A DNA stretch of 64,000 nt from Sipunculus nudus (taxonomy: Eukaryota > Annelida > Sipuncula > Golfingiida > Sipunculidae): contig CM049306.1 of assembly GCA_026874595.1 (NCBI GenBank), forward strand, positions 84,596,142 to 84,660,141, given 5' to 3'. Each line of letters opens with the position of its first letter. Positions within the stretch are counted from its first letter, which is position 1. Made by a program: the position numbers and the translations under genes. Of the stretch, positions 50,201 to 56,060 are shown one piece after another. The notes beneath the pieces were generated by a model, which was given only the letters and a program-made list of their open reading frames with translations, was not told where the DNA came from and did not search any database.

Positions 50201-51552
50201 ACATACTGAATTTTTTATTCATTCAGTCTAATAACAGATTTTATTTATTTTTTTTATATTTATATTAGCTTTAATGGGATACCTAAACAGATTCCTAAAC
50301 AATGAATATTGCAGTAGCCAAATATTTGTGATCCAATATCATGCAACTCTTGGATATTCAGATGTTTGCCTACTCGTATTAAGTTTGCCAAACCATGAAA
50401 AAGAACAACACTACAAAGTTTGTTTTTGGTTCCCTTTGACATGATCGAACAAATGTTATTAAAAATGGCCATTCAGTGGACCATATTTCTGTTTCAGAAG
50501 ACAGACAAATTTAATTTATGAAATTAACTGAACTTTCAGTAAAACTCAAGTCCTGTGTATAAAATCAGGAACTCTGTAGGCTTAATGATAAGACACTTGA
50601 TTATTTCAACAAAAATAAAATGAAAATATACTCTTTTCATATACTGTATGGAAGAAAAATTCATTGGTTTAAAATGATATAAACTTTAAAATGTTATATA
50701 CCTTATGACTTCATAAGAAGTTTTGGATTGATTAATGAAAATATACTCTTTTCATATACTGTTTCGAAGAACAATCCATGGTTAAAAATCATTCATACTT
50801 TAAAATGTTATATACTTTATGACTGCAAAAGAAATTTTGGATTGATTCCAAAGTAGGGCTATAACAATACTTTATCTCATGATACAATACATATCGTGAT
50901 ACTCCACTCAGGATTTGATACACAATATGGTCCTATCTAAAGAGTATTAATGTTCAGAGTCTAAGCCTTTGCTCTTCTTTGTTCAAGTAAGCCATACCAT
51001 TGCATCCACACTTCAGGGAAAATGATTAATGAAACAGTCCCTTCAATTTGATTGAGCATGCAGCATTTAGCCAATAAGATGCCATTTTATTTATTTCTGG
51101 CCAATGATGTTTTGCCTTACACGTGCTTGGCAGTTTACATATCAAATGCTGGAGATAACTGGTTAATTGTTAGACCTCTTATGGGTGGTCATAATTGTCA
51201 AATTATCAGTGTAGGACCATCTGGAGATTGAGATACAGTATTGAAATATGTCTCAGTACACTTGTGAATCACAACAGACTCATTCGAATGGAAGGGGTTT
51301 TTGCCAGAAATCCTACCATGATAGCATTTTTAGAGATTGTCTACTACAACACAGCATTGATCCAGACCTTAATTTTTAGTGGGAACAAAAAAAACATTGA
51401 TTCAGTTAAAAGTATGTTTTACTTTTCTTTCCAGGGACCTATATCAGTGGGAAGCATCTCGGGAAGCGGCCATTACTAATTTCCAGAAAACGAGGAACAG
51501 TCTTCACTCAATTGCTTCTACCATGGTTGCCAAAGACCTCAAATTGGCATGA
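19649..51552 (+). CDS. LTA4H: Leukotriene A4 hydrolase / aminopeptidase, complete gene of 15 coding exons
   Basis: Bifunctional zinc enzyme of the M1 family; the family hydrolyses the epoxide LTA4 to LTB4 and trims N-terminal residues from peptides, in the cytosol. Exons: 19649-19813, 25493-25629, 27308-27419, 27937-28005, 28856-29013, 29194-29266, 29826-29966, 33757-33851, 34315-34426, 34691-34838, 39305-39408, 41246-41322, 42996-43229, 45058-45162, 51435-51552. All introns are GT-AG and phases match, giving 1848 nt and 615 residues (human enzyme 611). Seen in the translation: substrate motif FSQCQAIH; GGMEN with Glu273; HEITH with His297 and His301; third zinc ligand Glu320 in NEGHT; Asp378 and Tyr386 (human D375, Y383); Arg568 and Lys570 in GRMKF (human R563, K565). 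There is no signal peptide or membrane segment. Oddity: Phe381 stands where human has Tyr378. Aminopeptidase B is the nearest alternative, but length and motifs fit LTA4H better. Confidence 0.97.
19981..20068. repeat. TA dinucleotide microsatellite
   Basis: About 44 TA units in LTA4H intron 1. A G-run precedes it at 19920-19931. Confidence 0.95.
20207..20251. repeat. Second TA microsatellite followed by G/C runs
   Basis: About 22 TA units, then G-runs and C-runs to about 20343, which can pair with each other. Confidence 0.9.
20344..21340. other. LTA4H intron 1, unique DNA
   Basis: No coding frame, RNA gene or repeat recognised. Confidence 0.4.
21350..21543 (+). pseudogene. Decayed THAP-domain fragment
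   Basis: The + strand reads [14 protein letters not shown], the typical start of a THAP zinc finger (Cys-x4-Cys after a short N-terminus). Then, after a frame change, DRLHSFP, a stop, and [20 protein letters not shown] and LSAICAQ, which match the Phe-Pro, Trp and third-Cys parts of the domain. One frameshift and one internal stop show it is dead. THAP domains occur in host regulators and in P-element-like transposases; the mobile source is more likely in an intron beside an inverted repeat, but this is inference. Confidence 0.6.
21515..22326. mobile_element. 61-bp inverted repeat pair (possible element with TIRs)
   Basis: 21515-21575 and 22266-22326 are inverted copies with about 80-85% identity (core GAGCGTAT and GGCAACATCAACTTTATG). 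Between them, 21660-21735 and 21935-22016 form a direct duplication. The left arm overlaps the tail of the THAP fragment. No intact coding frame. Confidence 0.55.
22327..24325. other. LTA4H intron 1, AT-rich DNA
   Basis: No gene. Contains a poly(G) tract near 22778-22789 and a perfect 12-bp-arm hairpin at 24011-24035 (CAAGGAGATTTA...). Confidence 0.4.
24326..25492 (+). repeat. 58-bp minisatellite, about 20 units, ending at the exon 2 acceptor
   Basis: The unit contains gcccctctaattctgcctct, then gttgatttatcatcag and attacacctgttcattac, with a period of 58 bp. Units differ by a few substitutions, and pairs of variants recur in the same order, indicating block duplications. The last unit turns into tttattacag, the 3' splice site of LTA4H exon 2, with no unique sequence between. 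Confidence 0.95.
25493..25629 (+). CDS. LTA4H: LTA4H coding exon 2
   Basis: Encodes residues 56-101 of the N-terminal domain ([11 protein letters not shown] ... [10 protein letters not shown]). The acceptor tttattacag at 25483-25492 is the end of a 58-bp tandem array. The donor is GGGAA|gtaagt, leaving a split Lys codon completed by exon 3. Confidence 0.95.
25630..27307. other. LTA4H intron 2
   Basis: AT-rich. A direct repeat of about 55 bp, with tgattgattaggtaaa and atgttatcagt, occurs at 26078-26130 and 26772-26820. Nothing else recognised. Confidence 0.4.
27308..27419 (+). CDS. LTA4H: LTA4H coding exon 3
   Basis: Starts after ttgttacag and completes Lys101. It encodes [17 protein letters not shown] then [18 protein letters not shown], the strongly conserved substrate-pocket segment of the family (human Q134/Q136 region). 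Donor CAG|gtaagt, phase 0. Confidence 0.96.
27567..27774. mobile_element. hAT-like MITE B (208 bp)
   Basis: Ends CAGAAGTGGATCCAGG and CCTGGATCCACCCCTG are imperfect inverted repeats, like the CAGGGGCGGATCCAGG ends of many animal hAT MITEs. Flanks TTGGT at 27562-27566 and 27775-27779 look like a 5-bp target duplication. It lies in LTA4H intron 3 and contains a poly(C) run. Confidence 0.65.
27937..28005 (+). CDS. LTA4H: LTA4H coding exon 4
   Basis: A 69-nt exon encoding [17 protein letters not shown] and MTYSAE. It lies between acceptor tttttcag and donor GAG|gtaatg, phase 0 at both ends. PCQDTP is a hallmark of M1 aminopeptidases. Confidence 0.96.
28006..28855. other. LTA4H intron 4
   Basis: No repeat or gene recognised; AT-rich towards the acceptor. 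Confidence 0.4.
28856..29013 (+). CDS. LTA4H: LTA4H coding exon 5
   Basis: Encodes the end of the N-terminal domain, from [15 protein letters not shown] to [16 protein letters not shown]-like sequence (window reads [15 protein letters not shown] with a split Arg). Acceptor aattttcag, donor AGCAG|gtctgt. Confidence 0.95.
29194..29266 (+). CDS. LTA4H: LTA4H coding exon 6
   Basis: A 73-nt exon that completes Arg and encodes [20 protein letters not shown] and EFAE, entering the catalytic domain. Acceptor tctgatgtag, donor GAG|gtaaaa, phase 0 at its end. Confidence 0.95.
29267..29825. other. LTA4H intron 6
   Basis: Nothing recognised beyond AT-rich sequence. Confidence 0.4.
29826..29966 (+). CDS. 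LTA4H: LTA4H coding exon 7 (GGMEN motif)
   Basis: Encodes 47 residues of the catalytic domain, including [20 protein letters not shown]. Glu273 in GGMEN is the equivalent of human Glu271, which binds the peptide amino terminus and takes part in epoxide activation. Phase 0 at both ends. It is followed by the 3.8-kb intron that contains the composite repeat at 30541-33205. Confidence 0.97.
29967..30540. other. LTA4H intron 7, left part
   Basis: Unique DNA before the composite repeat; nothing recognised. Confidence 0.4.
30541..33205 (+). repeat. Composite dispersed repeat, copy d (2.67 kb, full length)
   Basis: Starts TTTTTAGCTCAG with the near-perfect palindrome at 30545-30575, then GTCC tetranucleotides. 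It continues through modules 30655-31200 and 31360-31865 and a tail 31870-33170 homologous to copies a and b in inverse orientation, and ends CAGCTGAGCGCC, GACCCATGGGTC, CCTTGTT. It is complete at both ends and sits in LTA4H intron 7 in the sense direction. Confidence 0.8.
33206..33756. other. LTA4H intron 7, right part
   Basis: Nothing recognised apart from the exon 8 acceptor. Confidence 0.4.
33757..33851 (+). CDS. LTA4H: LTA4H coding exon 8 (zinc-binding HEXXH)
   Basis: Encodes [18 protein letters not shown] then [19 protein letters not shown] supplies zinc ligands His297 and His301 and the general base Glu298. Acceptor atatttag, donor TTCTG|gtattg, which splits the Trp codon. Confidence 0.97.
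33852..34314. other. LTA4H intron 8
   Basis: AT-rich intron with no repeat recognised. Confidence 0.4.
34315..34426 (+). CDS. LTA4H: LTA4H coding exon 9 (third zinc ligand)
   Basis: Completes Trp317 and encodes [19 protein letters not shown] followed by the helical [10 protein letters not shown] segment. Glu320 of NEGHT is the third zinc ligand, 18 residues after the second His, as in M1 peptidases. Acceptor ttttttcag, donor TATCAA|gtacat. Confidence 0.97.
34691..34838 (+). CDS. LTA4H: LTA4H coding exon 10 (catalytic Tyr; Phe at the suicide-inactivation site)
   Basis: Encodes residues 355-404. It contains [14 protein letters not shown]: Asp378 (human D375, needed for the LTB4 12-hydroxyl position), Phe381 (human Tyr378) and Tyr386 (human Tyr383, proton donor of the peptidase). 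There is one extra residue relative to human just before DPD. The exon ends GGACCAG|gtgagt. The donor is the first unit of the 42-bp tandem array. Confidence 0.97.
34839..36590 (+). repeat. 42-bp minisatellite, about 41 units, starting at the exon 10 donor
   Basis: The period is 42 bp, measured on gcactgagtatcag (34846, 34888 and onward). The first unit is gtgagtagcactgag, i.e. the splice donor itself. Later units read GACCAG|GTAGGC in place of exon-end GACCAG|GTGAGT. The last units (from about 36430) are degenerate. Since 42 is divisible by three, long open frames appear on the minus strand; these are artefacts. Confidence 0.95.
37035..38490 (+). repeat. Repeat with composite-family left end, copy f (about 1.45 kb)
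   Basis: Starts TTTTTAGCTCAGCTG with the same palindrome-like head as copy d and ends with ATTCAGCTGAGCTAA. The interior is different: about 150-bp units with GGTCACAGGGGCC- and TTTGGGTCA-like phrases. GGTGGCGCCACC occurs at 37365-37376. No coding capacity. Confidence 0.6.
38690..39160 (+). repeat. Hairpin-ended repeat with GCACAGTGTCC/TTTGTCTGC phrases
   Basis: Begins with the hairpin TATCCGCCAAAAC...GTTTTGCGGATA at 38692-38721 and ends near gtggatacacgtag at 39138-39152. The same family is at 6940-7690 (inverted) and 54860-55800. Confidence 0.6.
39305..39408 (+). CDS. LTA4H: LTA4H coding exon 11
   Basis: Encodes [20 protein letters not shown] and [14 protein letters not shown], the conserved helix pair after the catalytic domain. 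Acceptor atcttttcag, donor CAG|gtgagg, phase 0. Confidence 0.96.
39409..40130. other. LTA4H intron 11, left part
   Basis: Nothing recognised; short direct repeat ttggagtagtttggagtag at 40030-40048. Confidence 0.4.
40131..41126 (+). mobile_element. ATGCCCCCGCC-ended element with about five internal units of about 175 bp
   Basis: Ends ATGCCCCCGCC (40134) and GGCGGGGGCAT (41090-41100) form short inverted repeats; the right end continues to ACACATCTAGTT. Internal phrases ttacagatcgagtt and cccagttgacctacttttgac recur about every 175-180 bp. Elements with this kind of head are common in molluscs and other lophotrochozoans. No coding capacity. It ends 120 bp before exon 12. Confidence 0.7.
41246..41322 (+). 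CDS. LTA4H: LTA4H coding exon 12
   Basis: Encodes [19 protein letters not shown] then MPPVKP. The VDWNxWL...PGxPPxKP pattern is conserved in the family. The three extra alanines at its start come from acceptor choice (tgtag|GCTGCAGCA); the neighbouring AGs give the wrong phase. The donor is GT|gtaagt. Confidence 0.93.
41323..41534. other. LTA4H intron 12, left part
   Basis: Short unique stretch with TATA-rich sequence before the pogo-like element. Confidence 0.4.
41535..42417. mobile_element. pogo/Tigger-like non-autonomous element (883 bp)
   Basis: Terminal inverted repeats CAGTAGAATGCCTG and CAGGCGTTCTACTG (one mismatch), flanked by TA. The interior starts with (A)TAACGGTCA repeats, typical of pogo-like ends (CAGT...CTATAACGG). 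Contains a C-run at 42311-42328. The coding capacity is decayed or absent. It lies in LTA4H intron 12. Confidence 0.75.
42744..42920. mobile_element. pogo-like MITE (177 bp)
   Basis: Ends CAGTTAAATCTC and GAGATCTCACTG are inverted repeats with two mismatches and are flanked by TA on each side. Internal phrases such as gctaacatgaccacttt recur. It lies in intron 12, about 75 bp upstream of exon 13. Confidence 0.65.
42996..43229 (+). CDS. LTA4H: LTA4H coding exon 13 (C-terminal helical domain)
   Basis: Encodes 78 residues from [20 protein letters not shown] to GKRNSEIKF, matching the C-terminal alpha-helical repeat domain. Acceptor tttacag, donor TTCAG|gttagt. Confidence 0.96.
43230..44696. other. 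LTA4H intron 13, left part
   Basis: No repeat or gene recognised. Confidence 0.4.
44697..44857 (-). CDS. Possible C-terminal coding exon, antisense in LTA4H intron 13
   Basis: Minus strand: after acceptor aattttgtag an open frame of 52 codons runs [19 protein letters not shown] ... [15 protein letters not shown] ... STQTV to a TAG. It is Ser/Arg-rich, and the last residues fit a class I PDZ ligand (T-x-V). It joins in phase to 44942-44985 through an 84-bp intron. I do not recognise a family, and no AATAAA is seen downstream. It could be chance. Confidence 0.2.
44942..44985 (-). CDS. Possible penultimate antisense exon in LTA4H intron 13
   Basis: Minus strand: after tattgttag, 44 bases encode [13 protein letters not shown] and end CAAG|gtgaac, phase 1, matching the next putative exon (Asp codon G|AT). 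No upstream partner was found. Weak evidence; listed so that it can be tested. Confidence 0.17.
45058..45162 (+). CDS. LTA4H: LTA4H coding exon 14 (carboxylate-binding Arg)
   Basis: Encodes [20 protein letters not shown] then [14 protein letters not shown]. Arg568 and Lys570 correspond to human Arg563 and Lys565, which hold the substrate carboxylate. The last 17 bases and the donor (ATACAG|gtaact) recur downstream as part of an approximately 131-bp tandem array. Confidence 0.96.
45146..46190 (+). repeat. Approximately 131-bp tandem array starting at the exon 14 donor
   Basis: Unit starts at 45163 and 45294 differ by 131 bp. The next start, at 45708, fits 132 bp once the 282-bp hAT-like insertion and its target duplication are removed. 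GTCCGACCAATATACAG at the exon end recurs as GTCTGACCAATATACAG at 45691-45707, followed by GT. From 45840 to 46190 the array becomes degenerate, with further TATACAGGT motifs. Confidence 0.8.
45383..45659. mobile_element. hAT-like MITE C (277 bp) with 5-bp target duplication
   Basis: Ends CAGGGCTCAACATTA and TAATATTGAGCCCTG are inverted repeats with one mismatch. TCAAG flanks both sides (45378-45382 and 45660-45664). The neighbouring tandem unit at 45233-45256 has the same site, gagtcaagtatattta, without the insertion. The interior has ACTTGCC/GGCAAGT pairs. Confidence 0.8.
46191..47046. other. LTA4H intron 14, unique stretch
   Basis: Nothing recognised. The open frames here are short and without family resemblance. 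Confidence 0.4.
47047..48756 (+). repeat. Composite-family repeat with other interior, copy g (1.7 kb)
   Basis: Head TTTTTAGCTCAGCAGACTG and tail TTAGCTGAGCGTCATGGC-CCATGGG-CACTTGTT resemble copies a-d. The interior is about nine units of about 156 bp, each with aggcctagaatctt, ccttggaaacctgaaattagg and tggtgacctatattttgtga. Intronic, sense orientation. Confidence 0.75.
48757..49402. other. LTA4H intron 14, unique stretch
   Basis: Nothing recognised. Confidence 0.4.
49403..49914 (+). repeat. Dispersed repeat with TACACCCATCTATGACAGG head
   Basis: Head tatacacccatctatgac, followed by cctgtctgtctgtc simple repeats. Three internal units of about 110-120 bp carry gatggattttgatgaaactca and tttaatgaggtcagagg; the tail is gacgggcatattatgca ... 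ctcttgt. It looks like a non-autonomous element of unknown class. Confidence 0.5.
49915..51434. other. LTA4H intron 14, right part
   Basis: A 115-bp tandem duplication at 50614-50846 (tgaaaatatactcttttcat at 50621 and 50736). Nothing else recognised. Confidence 0.5.
51435..51552 (+). CDS. LTA4H: LTA4H coding exon 15 (stop codon)
   Basis: Encodes [18 protein letters not shown] to [11 protein letters not shown] and stop TGA, matching the family's C-terminal VGKDLKVD-like end. Acceptor tttctttccag. The preceding intron is 6.3 kb, the longest after intron 1. Confidence 0.96.
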
Positions 51553-51614
51553 TTATGAACATAATTTAAACCATTTTGACCAAAGCTTTTCTTTTAAAAA
51601 TTCCACTGGTTCTT

Positions 51615-51620
51615 AATAAA
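51615..51620 (+). terminator. LTA4H poly(A) signal AATAAA
   Basis: Canonical hexamer 62 bases after the LTA4H stop codon, preceded by ordinary AT-rich 3' UTR. This would make a very short 3' UTR; a longer isoform cannot be excluded. Confidence 0.75.
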
Positions 51621-53880
51621 GCATAGTTTATATAACTCTGAGCAGACAGTGTGGTTAAACTCATGTTCAGGACAAAAGAAGCAAAAGACATTTACCCCAT
51701 TAGATTTGATTGGGCTGGTGTATCACTTTTTACATACCGGAAACCTTTTTCAATACATGCACTAAATGATGCTTATTATGTATGTTTTGTTTACTATTAT
51801 TACGCTAATGAGAGATTGTTAAGAAATCTTGTCATTAATTCTAATTTCTAAGCATTTGCAGTAAGTTATTAGGACCAGTAACAATATACTTGTTATTTGC
51901 AATTATGTGATATGCTTTTAAAATTCTATTGTAATCTTATATTCTTTCTTCTATTTATGAAACGCAGTACAGTATATGTTCACAGAGCTACAGTTAAGAT
52001 TTTGTTGCACAACTTTTATTGCAGAGATCATGACTCCCTCACTAACTAAATGAGAAATAATGAGCCATATTAATTCAGAAGAAAAACTCTTTACAGAAAA
52101 TATGATGTTATTATTGCATTTTGCTAACATGAGTTTAATGATAAGAAAATTTCACTGCCAAAAATGATTTTCTTGAAAAGATAAATTTTCCTAGCAGAAT
52201 CCCTATAATATTCTTACAATAAGAAATATATCATAAGGTAAGAAAAGTTTTCTAGGTAGTAGGGCAAGAACGGTTTCCTTTTGATAACAATTCTTTTTCT
52301 TCAGAGAAGGTTATGTTTCATACTATCAGATAAAGATCTTTTCTGGCAAGAAATAATATCTTGGGATATCATGATGAAGGTAATATTTCCTGTCCTAAGA
52401 AAATCTGGATATATTTTCTCGACTTTAAGCTTGCTGCATATAAATAAAGAAAAAAATATCTTGAGTATTTCTTGTCAAACAAAAACATTGTCTCCAGATA
52501 AGAAATGTAAGCTTTTCAAGGTAATTATTTTTGGCAGTGTTGTTCTATTCCTCTGAAAAGTCAGTGCAAGGCAGTGCGTGCATGCTAGAGGAGAGGCTTT
52601 TTAGAATGCTGGAAAGAGCTTGATGAAATCAAAATTTTAATTCAGATACATGATTATATATGACTCGCATTTCAGTTATCTGTTTATTGTATATATATAT
52701 GACTTTATTTTTCTCTGTCTAATTAGGTGTAGGTTGTGCCAGAGATGGGATTTAATAACTGTCCAAACTTTTATTTCAAATTTAAATTAATATGTTACTC
52801 CATGCTTGTCAATATCTTTTGACCTAAGTCATAATATTTCTGTTAATACATTTTTTCATTGACATCAAGCAGGATTCTTATTACCAGGCAAATTCAAAAT
52901 GAATGTAATTAACTAAATCAATTCAAATGTGGAATACTCCTCGCAAGAGTAAATGAATATGAATGACATGTATGGTAATTTATCAAATAAAAATTCGTCA
53001 CAGCCGCCAGTACATTCCGGAAAGTTGCTATGTATATATGTCCTTATGGCACTTAAATTTATTATGTTCACATTATAATTGATCCTGAAACATATCAGTT
53101 TTTGTCAGGCAATTCGTCTGTGGCGATGCCTCAGAAATTCTCATTTTTGGCCTTGAACTGTGTGTCATAAGTCGGTAATTTCCCATCCATACCCAAAGTC
53201 CTTAGAAATTGTATCTTTAGAAATTTGATTGTTTTCTCATTAATAGGCTATTACAGCACTTCTTGTCGAGACACTTGTGAACTCCGCAAAAACGTGCAAT
53301 ACATTATTATTATTGTTATTATTATTTACCCCACTATTAATATATACATTCCAAGAAATCGGCATCCCATATCCAGTAGTTCACATAGTTTCCTTTACCC
53401 TTTTCCTAGAAATGGTGCCGCCTGTTGGCAGTGGCCTCGGCCTTCAACTTGTGTAAAACTTAACAGTGATTGATGTGAGGAGCATTATGAAGTCGTTACC
53501 ATTTGCATCTGTAATCTGTTATATCTGTTTGCTCATCCTGATATAAAAGTAAAGTGAATTTTCATGCAAGTAACTGATAAAAGGCTACAAATGATCTCAT
53601 TGCCGTGGATACCTGATGATTAACTGTTTAATTTTAATCCAATTATGATGTTTTACTCTAGAAATGACTGTCATCAGGAGGTGATGTAATTCATGACTCG
53701 ATGCACAATCAGTTTGCTTCACAGAATTGTAAAAATTACCATATTATTCAAATGTGATTGCAGAATAATGATGTTTTTTTCCTATTTTTCACATTCATCA
53801 TCAGAATCCTGCAGTCGTCAGTATCTCTCTCTTTTATGACTGAATATTGTGCTGCCGGATCTCTGGTTGGTTCCTAGACT
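51621..53880. other. DNA downstream of LTA4H
   Basis: AT-rich; no coding frame with family resemblance, RNA gene or clear repeat. Confidence 0.4.
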
Positions 53881-54310
53881 AGTTGAATAGTTTCTTCAAT
53901 CATTAAATTGCTTTTCCCAGATTAGTTATTAAATCCAGTGGCATCATCATTAACTTGTCTTATCTATCTTTAAACTTTTAGTGTTATGGCATGTTGTATT
54001 TTACGATGTTATTAATATTTCAGATGTTCAGCTTGTCTTAAATGTCCTTTCCTGTCTTAACTATTTAAGCATCTTTGCTCTAGCTTCATATATTATTCAG
54101 TTTAATCAGTATTTTAATGTTAGAAATATACAAAATAGCTGCATAAATTCATATTATAATAATTGTTGTAAATTTTACACTGCTTCCATTTTAGGTGACT
54201 CTTCTTAAATGTGGTTAAAAGTTTCTTAAATCATTAAATTGCTTTTCCTGGATTTGTCATTAAATCCATCAGCATCATCATTAACTTGGCATATTTATCT
54301 TTAAACGTTT
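53881..54310. repeat. Direct repeat of about 95 bp with TCATTAAATTGCTTTTCC
   Basis: 53890-53985 and 54218-54310 align over about 95 bp (shared tcattaaattgcttttcc and gcatcatcattaactt). The spacer is about 230 bp and AT-rich. The many TAAT/ATTA cores resemble homeodomain sites; a regulatory role is only a guess. Confidence 0.5.
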
Positions 54311-54854
54311 TAATATAATTTAATACTTTATTTTTTTTATATTAGTACAAGCTGGTATAATTAAACTTTCTTAAATAAATTGATTTAATCATCTTTACTA
54401 CAGGATCATATATAGTCCCACATGACCAGCAGTTTAATTTGCAGAAATGTCAGATAGAGATCAAATATATGATAATTTGTAATTAGACCTAGAGAAATTC
54501 ACTGATTTTTTTCCAGTTTAATTCAAACTAAACCTGCAGTGTTTGCTTACAACAATATCTCCGCCACAACCTTAATCCAAATCCGAATAAGTTCTTGGTG
54601 TCATGGTTAACTACCGAGGTTCACTGGTGAGCTGCAGAACAAAGACAACCCCTAATGCAATTTTTTAATCCTTTGATTCTAAAGGCTGTGGATTGTTCCT
54701 CGGGTGCTACTTTAAACCCAAATAAAATGTCATCAAATCTATTCATAACTTTTTACCTAAACAGACAAACCAACCAAAGGAAAACAGAATATACCTTGCG
54801 ATTTATTTCTACTCATTCACTTATTTTAAAATACCTGGTTGAGAGAGGTAATTG
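54311..54854. other. Downstream DNA, no gene seen
   Basis: AT-rich. The open frame at 54655-55053 runs into repeat sequence and is not gene-like. Confidence 0.35.
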
Positions 54855-55813
54855 TGTCCGCCAGACCAAAGTTTTGCGGCGTTCATCTGTTCATCTGCCT
54901 TGGGATAAAATTACCTGTATCTCTGCAGTGAATAGACTTATTCACCTGAAATTTTGCATGTGCATTAACCATTTTTGCACAGTGTCTGTCTGTTTGTCTG
55001 CCGTGGGAAAAAAATCACTCATATCTTGGCAGTGTATTCACTTATCTGCCTAAAATTTTGCATGTATATACATCTTGGATAGCTTTCTCGAATTTGTGGC
55101 AGGTGGCTCCAACTGCTAACACGTTCAGGCTGCAGACATCCAGGCTAATATCTCAGGACTGGTTTGATGTATCGTCATGAAATTTTGCATGCTTATGGAT
55201 GTCACATAGGTCTTTATCATACGCAAAACTGGTGGCGCCACCTGCAACCAATTTTGCACAGGCCTGTTTGTCTGCCTTGGGATAAAATCACTCATCTCGG
55301 CAGTGGTTCCACTTATCTGCTTAAAATTGAACATGTATATACATCTTGGATAGCTTTCTCGATTTTGTGGCAGGTGGCGCCACCTACATTCACGTTCAGG
55401 CTGCCGACATGCCGGCTTATATCTCAGGAATGGTTTGACTTATCCTCCTGAAATGTCGCATGTGTATAGATCTCACATAGCTTTTTATCATAAGCAAAAC
55501 TGGTGGCGCCATCTGCAACCATTTTTGCACAGCGTCCATCTGTTTGTCTGCCGTGGGATAAAATCAATCATATCTCGGCAGTGATTAGACTTATCTGCCT
55601 AAAATTTTGCAATTGTACACAACTTGGATAACTTTCTGGATTTTGTGGCAGGTGGCGCCACCTACATACACATTTCGGCTGCAGACATCCATGCTAGTAT
55701 GCAACACACCTCTCTCTATGTTCACTTGCCACTCAATCCATGCCTCACTTCACCGTCCCACTCTGATTTCAGCAGATACACGTAGTTGCTTGTCGACTAC
55801 CCGTAGTCTGGTT
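54855..55813 (+). repeat. Palindrome-cored dispersed repeat, three tandem units
   Basis: Units of about 300 bp contain tctgcctaaaattttgcat, gtggcaggtggcgccacc, and cagcgtccatctgtttgtctg. Same family as 38690-39160 and 6940-7690. It ends with the tacacgtagt motif near 55782. Confidence 0.7.
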
Positions 55814-56060
55814 ATTAGCTCAGCTGACTGAAAGTCCTGGTGGCGCCACCTGAATTTTTTTCAATTTATACGAATTTTGTTCTCTGTTTATGAGACCTTC
55901 AAATGAAGTGGTCATCTGTCGAAAAGCCCACTGAAACCTATTTCTAAGGAATCATCACAAAATTCATGATTTTTTTCTTTTTTGGCACTCTGGCAGTCAT
56001 TTTGTTCATTGTTCACCCTTCTTGAATTCAGCTGAGCGTCATGGCCCATGGGCCACTAGT
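55814..56060 (+). repeat. Short composite-family repeat, copy h (about 250 bp)
   Basis: Head TTAGCTCAGCTGACTGAAAGTC and tail TTCAGCTGAGCGTCATGGC-CCATGGGC-CACTAGT match the two ends of copies a-d and g, but the interior is only about 180 bp and carries GGTGGCGCCACC at 55839-55850. Confidence 0.65.
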
